Source: Serratia inhibens (GTDB lineage Bacteria; Pseudomonadota; Gammaproteobacteria; Enterobacterales; Enterobacteriaceae). Taken from it: 64,000 nucleotides of DNA. Below, in pieces: positions 52,321-61,111 of this stretch (its first letter is position 1; each line of letters opens with the position of its first letter). The notes beneath the pieces were generated by a model. It saw only the letters and a list, made by a program, of their open reading frames with translations. It did no database searches and had not been told where the DNA came from. A program made the position numbers and the translations under genes. The stretch spans positions 1 to 64,000 of the forward strand of contig NZ_QYYG01000008.1 of assembly GCF_003591175.1 (NCBI RefSeq), given 5' to 3'.

Positions 52321-52990
52321 GGGTCACTTTCGCCAGTTCGCTGCGCATTTCGTCGATCACTTTGCGGTAATCCGGCTTGCCGAAGATCGCTGAACCGGCG
52401 ACAAACATGTCCGCGCCCGCTGCGGCAATCTCGGCGATATTGTCTACCTTCACGCCACCATCGACTTCCAGACGGATATCGCGACCGCTTTCGTCAATCA
52501 GCTTGCGCACCTGACGCAGCTTATCCAGGGTGCCGTGAATAAACGACTGGCCGCCAAAGCCGGGGTTGACCGACATCAGCAGGATCACGTCGACTTTGTC
52601 CATGACGTAATCCAGGTAGCTCAACGGCGTCGCCGGGTTGAATACCAGACCGGCCTTGCAACCGTGCTCTTTAATCAGCTGAATGGTGCGATCGACGTGT
52701 TCAGAGGCTTCCGGATGGAAAGAGATGTAGTTGGCGCCCGCGGCGGCGAAATCCGGGACAATGCGATCAACCGGTTTCACCATCAGGTGCACGTCAATCG
52801 GCGCGGTGATGCCATAATCGCGCAGCGCCTGGCAAACCATCGGCCCGATGGTCAGATTGGGTACGTAGTGGTTATCCATTACGTCGAAGTGCACCACGTC
52901 GCCGCCAGCGGCCAGCACGTTAGCGGTATCTTCACCTAACCGGGCAAAATCTGCCGACAGAATGGACGGGGCAATCAAAAACTTTTTCAT
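52313..52990 (-). CDS. rpe: Ribulose-phosphate 3-epimerase
   Basis: The start at 52990 ([20 protein letters not shown]) gives 225 residues. It is a TIM barrel with [29 protein letters not shown] and [12 protein letters not shown], the standard metal and catalytic segments. It acts in the pentose phosphate pathway. It lies between dam and gph. Confidence 0.96.
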   Translation of the reverse strand: MKKFLIAPSILSADFARLGEDTANVLAAGGDVVHFDVMDNHYVPNLTIGPMVCQALRDYGITAPIDVHLMVKPVDRIVPDFAAAGANYISFHPEASEHVDRTIQLIKEHGCKAGLVFNPATPLSYLDYVMDKVDVILLMSVNPGFGGQSFIHGTLDKLRQVRKLIDESGRDIRLEVDGGVKVDNIAEIAAAGADMFVAGSAIFGKPDYRKVIDEMRSELAKVTHG

Positions 52991-53102
52991 CCGCAATCTC
53001 CAAACGTAGGGTTCGAATTGTTATCCCCTTCGCGTTTCAAGCCGCAGCGTTGCCGGCTGAGCTCGAAATGCACCGGGTATATACGCCGGGGCGTACCCCG
53101 GT

Positions 53103-53915
53103 TTAACGATACAGCGCCAAAAGCTCGTTCACTTTACTGCGACCAAGAATATTGCGGCTGATCGTGCGACGCGCTTTCACCACATACAGCGCAGCATGCT
53201 GGTACCAATCACGCGTCAGCTCGGTGTCATGGTTGGAAATCAATACCGGCACCTGGCTTTCCACAGAAAGCTGACGCGCCATTAACGCCAGGCTCTGTTG
53301 ATCGGCAATGCTGAAGCTGTTGGTGTGGTAAGCGGTAAAATTAGCCGTCGCCGATAATGGCGCATACGGCGGATCGCAATATATCACCGTCCCGCGCTCG
53401 GCTTTTGCCATGGTATCGCGGTAATGCTCACAGACAAACGTGGCGTTGCGGGATTTTTCAGCGAACCAGTACAGCTCTTCTTCCGGGAAGTACGGTTTCT
53501 TGTAACGCCCAAACGGGACGTTGAACTCACCACGCAGATTATACCGGCACAGGCCGTTATAACAGTGGCGGTTCAGATAGAGAAACAGCAGCGCGCGGCG
53601 ATAGGCATCGGCGCTCGTATTAAACTCTTCGCGCAGCAGGTAAAACTGATCCGAATTATTGAATTCATCGGTGAAAAGAAGGCGGGCATCACGCACGAAA
53701 TCATCCGTACGCAGCTTAACGATGTTATACAGGTTGATAAGATCGCTGTTGATGTCGGCGAGAATATAGGCGTCGTACTCCGTGTTCAGGAAGACTGAAC
53801 CCGCACCCACGAAGGGCTCGATTAAGCAGTCGCCCGCCGGCAGATGACGACGGATCTCGTCAACCAGCGGGTATTTTCCACCAGCCCATTTTAAAAAAGC
53901 GCGGTTTTTCTTCAT
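53103..53915 (-). CDS. dam: DNA adenine methylase Dam
   Basis: The 270-residue GATC N6-adenine methyltransferase has the AdoMet motif FVGAGSVFLN and catalytic DPPY at residues 181-184, numbered as in E. coli. It methylates GATC sites for mismatch repair and replication timing. It is separated from damX by 319 bp occupied by a repeat element, which may alter its co-transcription. Confidence 0.97.
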   Translation of the reverse strand: MKKNRAFLKWAGGKYPLVDEIRRHLPAGDCLIEPFVGAGSVFLNTEYDAYILADINSDLINLYNIVKLRTDDFVRDARLLFTDEFNNSDQFYLLREEFNTSADAYRRALLFLYLNRHCYNGLCRYNLRGEFNVPFGRYKKPYFPEEELYWFAEKSRNATFVCEHYRDTMAKAERGTVIYCDPPYAPLSATANFTAYHTNSFSIADQQSLALMARQLSVESQVPVLISNHDTELTRDWYQHAALYVVKARRTISRNILGRSKVNELLALYR

Positions 53916-54234
53916 GCCGTCAGTTAGCTACTTATACAATTCAGAGCGGCGGATTGTACTCTGTTTCAGACAGCACATCAGCGCACAAATTTAAATGATT
54001 AATACCCTTCATCTTTCAAGCTGGAGCCATGTTGGCTGCGTGCAGTTGTTCGACCTGTCCGTGGGCCTCACCCCTCTCGGGACCAGCGCAGGGGGTGTGC
54101 AAATCTGCTCACGGCAAACTTGCCCCCCAACATGGTAGGGGGCAAAAAACTTCACCCCGCTTACACGGCCGCAGCATGTCCATCTCTACCATGCATGCAA
54201 TTCATGCCCTGGCTGCAGCTTGAAATCTATTGGG
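53916..54234. other. damX-dam intergenic region
   Basis: The 319 bp are almost filled by the repeat element at 54000-54237. The remaining 84 bp next to dam hold the start signals of dam. An open frame of 64 codons at 54029-54223 looks like chance. Confidence 0.5.
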
Positions 54235-54237
54235 TTA
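54000..54237. repeat. MITE-like intergenic element between damX and dam
   Basis: The left end (TAATACCC...TTTCAAGCTG, 54000-54023) and right end (CAGCTTGAAA...GGGTTA, 54216-54237) are an imperfect terminal inverted repeat. The right end provides the damX stop codon (TAA, complement of 54235-54237). Inside lies a copy of the repeat family seen at 32230 (GTAGGGGGC from 54135 and ACACGGCCGCAG near 54163-54174). Such elements are common in Serratia and relatives; I infer a non-autonomous element of about 238 bp. Confidence 0.65.
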
Positions 54238-55281
54238 CTTTTTCAGGTCCTGCTGCACCTGACGTACCGGCTTGGCCCACGGCTTTTTCGCCTGAACATC
54301 CGCCGGCAGCGACGCGATTGCACGCTTGGCTTCAGCCGCAGAGGCGTAGTTACCGCTCACCAGCACATACCATGCCTTGCCGTCACGCTGGGTGGCGTAT
54401 ACCTGATAATTCTGCAGTTTCTGCTGCTTGGCGTAGGCGTTCAGCGTATCGGAACGCGAAGCGCTGCTCAGTTGCAGGGTGTAATGGCTGGCCGGAGCAG
54501 ACTGCAGCGAATTGCCGCTGCCGCTGACAACGCCCGTCTTGGCACTCGTCGTTCCCGTTTTACTGCTTGTCGCTCCCGGTTTGGCGGAAGGGGCCGGCGC
54601 ATACACCGTGGTTGGCGCTTTATGCTGCGTAGCCGCAGGTTTGCCGGCGGTTTTTGCCGGTGTCTTATGTTGCTGTGGCGCAGTGCCCTGAACCGGGCGC
54701 GTTGTTTCTTTCGCTGCGGTCGCAGCGGCGCCGTTCATCAGGGTGGCCGGAGCCGTAGGCAGCGTTGAAGCCGGGCCACTCATGCCCTGCGTCGCCGCAT
54801 CAACCTGGCCCTGCTGGGCAGATAACGCATCCGACATATTGCCCGGCAGATCGACACGCTGCTGCGCGCCATCTTGCACCGGCTGCGGTTGCGCTTCCGT
54901 CGGAGTACTGGAGATTGGCGGAACGCTGACGTTTTGCGGCTGTTGCGCAGAAGTGCTGCTCACGCCGTTGTTGTCATTGGTATCGGTCGTGCCGCCCGGA
55001 ACACCGGTGTTACCGGCGGTCAGCGACGAAGAACCGGACAGGTTGATGTCTTTGGCCGCGCCGTTTTGCGCGCCTTCCTGTGCCGCTTCGTGCTTGGTTG
55101 GCGCCTTCAGTGCCGAGCCGATGCCGATAATCAGCAGCAGTAGCACCAGAATACCGATACCAATCATTAAGTGCTGACGTGAAACGGCAAAGCGTGGTCC
55201 CGGAGCCGGTTTACGCGAACGTGCAGGACGACGATCGCTGCTATCAGGTCTGAGATCGTCTTCCGGTTTAAACTCATCCAT
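54235..55281 (-). CDS. damX: Cell division protein DamX with SPOR domain
   Basis: The start at 55281 (MDEFKPEDDLRPDSSDRRPA) gives 348 residues, shorter than the 428 of E. coli. A cytoplasmic tail, one transmembrane helix (about 38-58), a long low-complexity Ala/Pro/Thr/Lys periplasmic linker, and a C-terminal SPOR domain (about 268-345, HYTLQLSSASRSDTLNAYAK) bind denuded septal peptidoglycan. The length difference lies in the linker. The stop codon is part of the adjoining repeat element. Confidence 0.93.
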   Translation of the reverse strand: MDEFKPEDDLRPDSSDRRPARSRKPAPGPRFAVSRQHLMIGIGILVLLLLIIGIGSALKAPTKHEAAQEGAQNGAAKDINLSGSSSLTAGNTGVPGGTTDTNDNNGVSSTSAQQPQNVSVPPISSTPTEAQPQPVQDGAQQRVDLPGNMSDALSAQQGQVDAATQGMSGPASTLPTAPATLMNGAAATAAKETTRPVQGTAPQQHKTPAKTAGKPAATQHKAPTTVYAPAPSAKPGATSSKTGTTSAKTGVVSGSGNSLQSAPASHYTLQLSSASRSDTLNAYAKQQKLQNYQVYATQRDGKAWYVLVSGNYASAAEAKRAIASLPADVQAKKPWAKPVRQVQQDLKK

Positions 55282-55439
55282 CTGAAACCCTCCAACTAGA
55301 GGCAAAAGCCCACCACCGTAGACCTACCGTGGTACGAGCAGATTAACCCGATGATGGCAAAGCGACATCAGTCATGCTTTGCACACTATTAATATAGATG
55401 TAAACGGCGGCTAAGCCACTGTTACTTCGTCCGATTTAC

Positions 55440-56537
55440 TCAGGCATGCCCTTCAGGAAGGCAAGCTGCGATAGAAGCGAGCACCAAATCATGCCCGACT
55501 CCGCTACGAACTTCCGCCTGACCGATAGCCGTCGGCAGTACCAGACGCAGTTCGCCGGCCAACACTTTCTTGTCGCGCATCATGTGCGGCAAATAAGATT
55601 CCGGCGTCATTTCCTGCGGCCCGCACACCGGTAAACCAGCGCGTAACAACAGTGTTTTAATGCGTTCAATATCGTCGGTGGAGAACTGACCGAGACGATG
55701 CGCGGTTTCCGCAGCCATCATCATGCCGGCTGCCACCGCTTCGCCGTGCAACCATACACCATAGCCCATTTCCGCTTCGATCGCATGGCCGTAAGTATGG
55801 CCCAGATTCAGCAGCGCGCGCAGACCGCTTTCGCGTTCATCAGCGGCAACCACCTCGGCCTTCAGCTCGCAGCAACGGCGGATACAATAGCCCAGGGCAT
55901 TCATATCCAGCGCAACCAATGCATCGATATTGTTTTCCAGCCAGACGAAGAAATCACGATCGAGAATAATCCCGTACTTGATCACTTCAGCCAGACCAGA
56001 GGAGAGCTCACGCGCCGGTAAGGTTTTCAGGCAATCCAGATCAACCACCACTGAAGCAGGCTGATAGAATGCGCCGATCATGTTTTTACCGAGCGGATGA
56101 TTGACGGCGGTTTTACCGCCAACGGAAGAGTCCACCTGCGAAAGCAATGTGGTAGGAACCTGAATAAAGCGGACACCGCGCTGATAGCAAGCCGCGGCAA
56201 AACCGGTAAGATCGCCCACCACGCCGCCGCCGAGCGCGATCAATGTGGTATCGCGACCGTGGGGCTTTTGCAGCAGCGCCGAGAACACCAGCTCAAGCAC
56301 GGCAAGGGATTTATACTGTTCGCCATCAGGCAGAATCACCTGATCCACCATTATGCCAGCCTGCTCAAGCACCTTCCGGACCCGGTCCAAATAGAGCGGC
56401 GCCAGGGTTTGGTTGGTGACCAGCATGACCTGTTCACCCGCCTTTAGCGGCATAAAAGAAGCCGGATCGTTAAACAATCCGGCGGCTATGGTAATCGGGT
56501 AGCTGCGCTCCCCAAGCGTTACGGTAATTCTCTCCAT
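55440..56537 (-). CDS. aroB: 3-dehydroquinate synthase
   Basis: The 365-residue NAD- and metal-dependent enzyme starts [20 protein letters not shown]. Landmarks are [42 protein letters not shown] and metal ligands in [13 protein letters not shown]. It catalyses the second step of the shikimate pathway. It lies 96 bp downstream of aroK; a CRISPR-repeat-like hairpin sits in that gap. Confidence 0.97.
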   Translation of the reverse strand: MERITVTLGERSYPITIAAGLFNDPASFMPLKAGEQVMLVTNQTLAPLYLDRVRKVLEQAGIMVDQVILPDGEQYKSLAVLELVFSALLQKPHGRDTTLIALGGGVVGDLTGFAAACYQRGVRFIQVPTTLLSQVDSSVGGKTAVNHPLGKNMIGAFYQPASVVVDLDCLKTLPARELSSGLAEVIKYGIILDRDFFVWLENNIDALVALDMNALGYCIRRCCELKAEVVAADERESGLRALLNLGHTYGHAIEAEMGYGVWLHGEAVAAGMMMAAETAHRLGQFSTDDIERIKTLLLRAGLPVCGPQEMTPESYLPHMMRDKKVLAGELRLVLPTAIGQAEVRSGVGHDLVLASIAACLPEGHA

Positions 56538-56560
56538 TGTCGCGCTCAGTTCTCAATGTG

Positions 56561-56589
56561 TGGTTTATCCCCGCTGCTGCGGGGAACAC
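56561..56589 (-). CRISPR. Solitary type I-E CRISPR-repeat-like sequence in the aroK-aroB gap
   Basis: Read on the minus strand the 29 nt begin GTGTTCCCCGC, have a tetraloop AGCA, and end GCGGGGATAAACCA. Compared with the E. coli type I-E repeat they keep the whole Cas6e stem (TCCCCGC with GCGGGGA) and the ATAAACC handle; I count 25 of 29 identical positions, the differences being at position 2, the loop and the last base. It is a single unit with no second repeat at the usual 61-bp spacing and no cas genes here. It lies 24 bp upstream of aroB in the mRNA sense. Confidence 0.75.
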
Positions 56590-56633
56590 AATCAGTCTTT
56601 CCGCATTTGCCGTGGCGAACACGGAAACCGCAA

Positions 56634-57155
56634 TCAGTTGCTTTCCAGCATATTGATAATCTGGTTGGCAACCACTTTAGCGCTTTGATCGTCGGTGCGG
56701 ATGGTGACATCTGCAATTTCTTCGTATAACGGATTGCGCTCTTTCGCCAGCGCTTCCAGCACTTCACGCGGAGGAGAATCAACCTGCAGCAACGGACGCT
56801 TTTTGTCACGTTGGGTACGGGCCAACTGCTTCTCGATAGTGGTTTCCAAATAAACCACGACACCACGCGCCGACAGACGGTTACGCGTTTCACGCGATTT
56901 AACCGAACCACCGCCGGTAGCCAGCACAATCCCTTGCTTTTCCGTCAGTTCATTAATGACTTTTTCTTCACGATCGCGGAAACCTTCTTCACCTTCCACG
57001 TCGAATACCCAGCCCACGTCAGCTCCGGTACGTCGCTCAATTTCTTGATCGGAGTCGAAGAACTCCATATTGAGTTGCTGAGCTAACTGACGGCCAATAG
57101 TGCTTTTGCCGGCACCCATAGGCCCAACCAGAAAGATATTGCGTTTCTCTGCCAT
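56634..57155 (-). CDS. aroK: Shikimate kinase I
   Basis: The 173-residue kinase starts [20 protein letters not shown] with P-loop GPMGAGKST (11-19), the shikimate-binding segment [20 protein letters not shown], and ATGGGSV. It is the first gene of the aroKB-damX-dam-rpe-gph-trpS block, with its promoter in the 348-bp gap before hofQ. Confidence 0.97.
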   Translation of the reverse strand: MAEKRNIFLVGPMGAGKSTIGRQLAQQLNMEFFDSDQEIERRTGADVGWVFDVEGEEGFRDREEKVINELTEKQGIVLATGGGSVKSRETRNRLSARGVVVYLETTIEKQLARTQRDKKRPLLQVDSPPREVLEALAKERNPLYEEIADVTIRTDDQSAKVVANQIINMLESN

Positions 57156-57503
57156 GTTTTTGGTATTACTAAGACTATTCGTTAATGTTAACCCGCCCCG
57201 CCAATCAAATCAGCGGCGGGACCTAAACTGAAACCTCATGAGCGATAGTGCGAGATCAGACGGAAAATTATCTCAACACTCTTGGTAGTTTGGCAACCGA
57301 ATAAATCGCAATCCACGCCGCAGGAGGGAAACCATACGTTTTTAACGGCGTCTTGGCGTTAACAAAAAACCTCGGTGCTCAATTCGGTAACCCTTGTAAG
57401 CTAAATCGGCCGCAGCGTCAAACGCAGATGCCCCCAAGGCGAGAAAAAAGTGCATCTGCTCATCAACTTTAGGCGATTTCCACCGAACCTGACAGCCTGC
57501 TGC
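57156..57503. other. hofQ-aroK intergenic region
   Basis: The 348-bp gap contains the candidate aroK promoter (57267-57296) and a leader of about 100 nt. No gene or clear repeat seen in the remainder. Confidence 0.5.
57267..57296 (-). promoter_or_regulatory. Candidate aroK promoter
   Basis: On the minus strand TTGCCA (complement of 57291-57296), an 18-bp spacer and GATAAT (complement of 57267-57272) make a plausible sigma70 promoter 112 bp before the aroK start. Confidence 0.45.
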
Positions 57504-58748
57504 TCATGCCTTAATCAATGTTGGAGTAATGAATATCACCAGCTCGCGTCGTTTATGCTGTTTGGTGCTCTGTTTGAACAAGGAACCCAGCAGTGGAACA
57601 TCACCGAGGCCCGGTACCTTGTCCGCTCCCTGGGCGCTCTGACGCTGAAATACGCCGCCCAATACAATGGTTTCACCGTCTTTCACCGTCACCTGGGTTT
57701 TGATCTCCTGCTTATCGATAGCCAGTGCCTCGCCGGCCGACCTGGTGATGGAACGCCCGGGCATGTTCTGGCTGATTTGCAGCGTCAGAGTAATGCGGCC
57801 GTTCGGCAAAATTTTCGGCGTCACCTCCATGCCCAGCACCGCCTCCTTAAACTCCATCGATGTCGCCCCGCTATTGCCGCTACTCACCTCATAGGGAATT
57901 TCCGTGCCCTGTTTAATGCTGGCGGTTTGCTGATGCGCGGTCAGCAAGCGCGGGCTGGCGATGATTTCTACCCGGTTCTCCTGCTCCAACGCCATTAATT
58001 CCAGATCCAGCAGCCGTCCGCCGATGCGCGCCAGATGGAAACCGGCACTGATCGCACTGCGCTCCAGCGGCAACCCGACGTTAAAGCCGCCCATCCGCCA
58101 TGACTTTGCTGCGCCTTCATCCGGGGCCAAACCCCAGCGCACGCCGAGTTCGCGCAAGCTTTCACTGTTAATGGTGACAATATGCGCCGCCAGTTGAACC
58201 TGCGCCAACGGCGCATCCATTTCCGCGATGCGCTTGGTCAATAACGCCACTATTGGGGCGGTATCGCGGATCAGCAGCGCGTTGGTGCGTTTATCCGCCA
58301 CCACGCTGCCGCGTTCGCTCAGCAAAATACTGCCCTGGGCATTCAAATTTTCGGCAATCTCAACCGCATCGGCATGGTTTAACGTCAGAGTTACGCTTTT
58401 CAGAGGTTGCTTTTGCGCCAAAGCCAACTGTTGCCGTTGTTTCTCCTGTTCATCCGGCTCGGGGAACACCATCATGACGTTGCCTTCCAGCGTCATCGAC
58501 AGTTTCCCCATACGCAAGATCACCGCCAGCGCTTGCTGCCAGGGCACGTTATCCAACCGCAATGTCAGATTGCCGCCCACACCTGCAGCGGTAACCACAT
58601 TAAGCTGTTGATAATCCGCCAGCGCCTGTAATACCAGGGTTACCGGGGCGTCCTGAAACGCCAGCGATATCGGTTCCTTGTCCGGCGCTGCAATACCGGT
58701 GGCGGCAATACCCCATAACACCGCACCCAGCCAAGTGCATCCTTTCAT
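57504..58748 (-). CDS. hofQ: HofQ/PilQ family outer membrane secretin
   Basis: The 414-residue protein has a signal peptide (MKGCTWLGAVLWGIAATGIA), an N-terminal secretin/TonB short domain (AFQDAPVTLVLQALADYQQL), an N-type domain, and the C-terminal secretin barrel (TVKDGETIVLGGVFQRQSAQ near the end). It is needed for use of DNA as nutrient in E. coli and homologous to PilQ/ComE of DNA uptake. It is the last gene of hofMNOPQ and overlaps hofP by 4 bp. Confidence 0.94.
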   Translation of the reverse strand: MKGCTWLGAVLWGIAATGIAAPDKEPISLAFQDAPVTLVLQALADYQQLNVVTAAGVGGNLTLRLDNVPWQQALAVILRMGKLSMTLEGNVMMVFPEPDEQEKQRQQLALAQKQPLKSVTLTLNHADAVEIAENLNAQGSILLSERGSVVADKRTNALLIRDTAPIVALLTKRIAEMDAPLAQVQLAAHIVTINSESLRELGVRWGLAPDEGAAKSWRMGGFNVGLPLERSAISAGFHLARIGGRLLDLELMALEQENRVEIIASPRLLTAHQQTASIKQGTEIPYEVSSGNSGATSMEFKEAVLGMEVTPKILPNGRITLTLQISQNMPGRSITRSAGEALAIDKQEIKTQVTVKDGETIVLGGVFQRQSAQGADKVPGLGDVPLLGSLFKQSTKQHKRRELVIFITPTLIKA

Positions 58749-59104
58749 GTTTTTTCTTCCTTATGGTTTCCCAATGTCAGCACCACCGCATTGTCAGCCT
58801 CCGGGCAAGCCGGATCTTCCGGGCCCGCTTTCAATACCAACCGCCCCCCAAGCACCTGTTCCACCTGCCAGCGCCCCCCCAGCAGGCTTTGCCCAGACTC
58901 TAAACGCAACCACTGCCCTGCGGGCGTGACCACCCAGGCATGGCGCGACGTCGCCTGCCCGACGGTACCCTTCAAAAGCCAGTTTGCCGGCGATTCCCTC
59001 TGCGGTGGGCAATCAGTCACGGTTGGCGGCATAAAGGGATTGCGCGGTTGCGCCATCAATGCGCACGGCAGCAACAGCCACCAAACCCCGTAACCTTTAT
59101 TCAT
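58745..59104 (-). CDS. hofP: HofP (PilP-like) DNA utilisation protein
   Basis: The ATG at 59104 gives 119 residues with a signal peptide (MNKGYGVWWLLLPCALMAQP). The remainder, with WLLKGTVGQATSRHAWVVTP, is PilP-like. It overlaps hofO by 8 bp and hofQ by 4 bp. The family is weakly conserved; the identity rests on position in the five-gene unit. Confidence 0.85.
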   Translation of the reverse strand: MNKGYGVWWLLLPCALMAQPRNPFMPPTVTDCPPQRESPANWLLKGTVGQATSRHAWVVTPAGQWLRLESGQSLLGGRWQVEQVLGGRLVLKAGPEDPACPEADNAVVLTLGNHKEEKT

Positions 59105-59618
59105 CCGCATTTACCAGCGCGGCGTCTGCCGGCGTGTCGTGTAAAACGAAGTGCGCCATCAGATCTTCAGCCTGTGCTTCAAGGGTTATTTGATCGATGC
59201 GCGATGAGGAGGGCAACGCCTCCAGCAGCCGCAATAAACCGTCGTAATGGATATTCAGGTTCAGGGTTTGACGCTGCGGTTTCTCCTGCTGCTGCCAGCG
59301 TTGCAATGCGGCGCCCGCCCGTTGCAGTACTTGCGTCAAATCATCATGAACGGCGGGCCTGGACGCGTTCTGCCGCAGACGAAGATTAATCTCGTCCAAC
59401 GTCGGCATCTGGGCCAGCTGCTGTTTTAACGGCTCAATCTGCTGAATCAGACGCTGTTGCTCCGCCAGCGTCTGCTCCCGCTGCTGCCATTTACCGTGCA
59501 ACAGCGGCATGCCGAACAGCAAAGCCAGGCAGCCCAACACCAACCACTGCGCGGCCAGCGCCTTCCAACCCGGCAAATCCAGCCAGCGCCTTGTCCAGAG
59601 TGGCAACGGCTTATCCAT
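59097..59618 (-). CDS. hofO: HofO (PilO-like) protein
   Basis: The 173-residue protein has a single N-terminal membrane helix (about 22-40, QWLVLGCLALLFGMPLL), a coiled coil (about 45-75) and a periplasmic PilO-like domain. It overlaps hofN and hofP by 8 bp each. PilO homologues build the inner-membrane alignment complex of type IV pilus systems. Confidence 0.85.
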   Translation of the reverse strand: MDKPLPLWTRRWLDLPGWKALAAQWLVLGCLALLFGMPLLHGKWQQREQTLAEQQRLIQQIEPLKQQLAQMPTLDEINLRLRQNASRPAVHDDLTQVLQRAGAALQRWQQQEKPQRQTLNLNIHYDGLLRLLEALPSSSRIDQITLEAQAEDLMAHFVLHDTPADAALVNADE

Positions 59619-60147
59619 TCAGCCCCCATTGCGCCATCAGCGTGAATGAAAACAGACCATCCTTGCGCTGTACCACCTCAGCCAGCCGACAGTACTGCAA
59701 TAGCGGCAGGGCCGCCAACTGCTGCTCAAACCGGATGATCGCCCCATAACGGCGGCTGAGGCCCCGCAGCGTAATTTTTTGTGCGTCGCTTTCCAGCACG
59801 GTAAGCCACAGCGGCGCGGGAAGAACGGCTGAGAGCTGTTGTAACAGCTGCAGGTAACGCCGGTTATGCGCCTGGTTCTTCTCCTGCCTGTCCGCCAGTT
59901 CGGTCAAGCGCGCCACACGCGCCATCATCTGCCGGGTTTGCTGGTAGCGCTCTGCCAACCCCACCTGCTGACGGGACAGCGTCAACAGAGCCTCATGCCG
60001 TTGCGTCTGTTGGTGACTCATCAGGCCAAAAACAGCCGCCATCGCTGCCAACATCAACGTCAGTTGCAACACGAAAAGGCGTAACCAGAAAGCACAGCGG
60101 CGGCGCTGGGCCAGCCTACGCCAGGGCAGAAGGTTAACCTGAAACAT
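59611..60147 (-). CDS. hofN: HofN (PilN-like) protein
   Basis: The start at 60147 shares one base with the hofM stop (TGATG) and gives 178 residues. It starts MFQVNLLPWRRLAQRRRCAF, the PilN signature (xNLLPWR), followed by a transmembrane helix and coiled coil. PilN binds PilM on the cytoplasmic side. It is third from the end of the hof unit. Confidence 0.89.
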   Translation of the reverse strand: MFQVNLLPWRRLAQRRRCAFWLRLFVLQLTLMLAAMAAVFGLMSHQQTQRHEALLTLSRQQVGLAERYQQTRQMMARVARLTELADRQEKNQAHNRRYLQLLQQLSAVLPAPLWLTVLESDAQKITLRGLSRRYGAIIRFEQQLAALPLLQYCRLAEVVQRKDGLFSFTLMAQWGLNG

Positions 60148-60989
60148 CAGTTGTCCCCGCTGCGCAGCGCCAGCCCACCGGCCAGCACAAATGCCCCCGG
60201 CAACCGGGGTAACGGGGGTCGCAGTTGGTTGAATGCGCTGAACGGCGACCATGGCAAACACCCCGGCGGAGGCAGCTCATCCGCCACACTGCTGTAATAA
60301 ACCTGATGTTCACCGATTGAGGGGCAGGCTGCATGCATCGCCGCCAACGCCTGGCTTGCCCCGCCCACCTCGCCCTCCGGTAAAATGCCATAGGCAAAGG
60401 CCGCGCGACGTGGGGCTGCCCACAGCCACTCCCGTTCGAGACGGTGCAACAACCCTGCTTCGGCCGGTACGCCTGCGGCAAACGCCATCATGTGCAGGGC
60501 ACAGGGAGTGATATCGACCACCTGCGGCCGCAAATCGGCCTGGCGTAAACAATGCAGCCACTGCTGCAACTCTTGCTGGCGCGCGGCGGTGAGCAACAGA
60601 GCGGCGGAGTCAGGTGGCGATGGTCGGTAGTCCAGCGCCAGTGTCTGGCTGTCCAGCGGGAACTGCTTCAGTCCCTGGCTGGTGATATAATCGCCGCGCG
60701 CCGGCTCTTTCAGCCGGGCATCCGGCATCGGCATCTGATGCTGCAAAACCCGCTGGGCGGGCAAAGCAATGCGTAAGCAAATATGTCTTGGCAACAGGAC
60801 CCGCCATTGTCGCAGTGCGCGAACCAGTACCTCGGGCTGCTCGATACACCCTTCGCGCAACACCGCTTGCGGCAGCCTTTGTTGCCACCAATGACGCAGT
60901 TGCCAACCGTTGCGCCGGCGCTGTGCCGCCAGGGCGCAGATGCGGTTACTTTGTATATCCAGCCCCACCTGCCATGCTTGAGAGAACAT
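60147..60989 (-). CDS. hofM: HofM (PilM-like) protein
   Basis: I place the start at 60989 (MFSQAWQVGLDIQSNRICAL, 280 residues); GGAGGT lies 10 nt upstream, and the ATG at 61007 overlaps that site. It is a PilM-like actin-fold protein, first gene of hofMNOPQ. It is divergent from mrcA with 122 bp between starts, the conserved arrangement in enterobacteria. Confidence 0.86.
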   Translation of the reverse strand: MFSQAWQVGLDIQSNRICALAAQRRRNGWQLRHWWQQRLPQAVLREGCIEQPEVLVRALRQWRVLLPRHICLRIALPAQRVLQHQMPMPDARLKEPARGDYITSQGLKQFPLDSQTLALDYRPSPPDSAALLLTAARQQELQQWLHCLRQADLRPQVVDITPCALHMMAFAAGVPAEAGLLHRLEREWLWAAPRRAAFAYGILPEGEVGGASQALAAMHAACPSIGEHQVYYSSVADELPPPGCLPWSPFSAFNQLRPPLPRLPGAFVLAGGLALRSGDN

Positions 60990-61111
60990 ATTTCGCCCGA
61001 CCTCCATATCGTCAGATGATAAAAGAACATATCCATGTTGCAGGCTTGCCTTTATACTACCGCGCGGTTGTTTATAAACTGCCCAAATGACATGAAAATG
61101 GGAAATCTCAG

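Noticed and set aside
53060-53100. GC-rich CCGGGG/CCCCGG symmetry downstream of dam as terminator
   Set aside because: Arms pair only in part and no T tract follows; dam, rpe and gph are normally co-transcribed.
54121-54144. TGCCCCC/GGGGGCA stem with adjacent A run as terminator
   Set aside because: On the minus strand the T run precedes the stem instead of following it, so it cannot act as an intrinsic terminator for damX.
54029-54223. Short open frame inside the damX-dam element
   Set aside because: No ribosome binding site, odd composition, and it lies within a palindromic repeat.
56500-56640. A real CRISPR array at the repeat-like sequence
   Set aside because: No second repeat lies 61 bp on either side, and no leader or cas genes are present; only a single unit can be supported.
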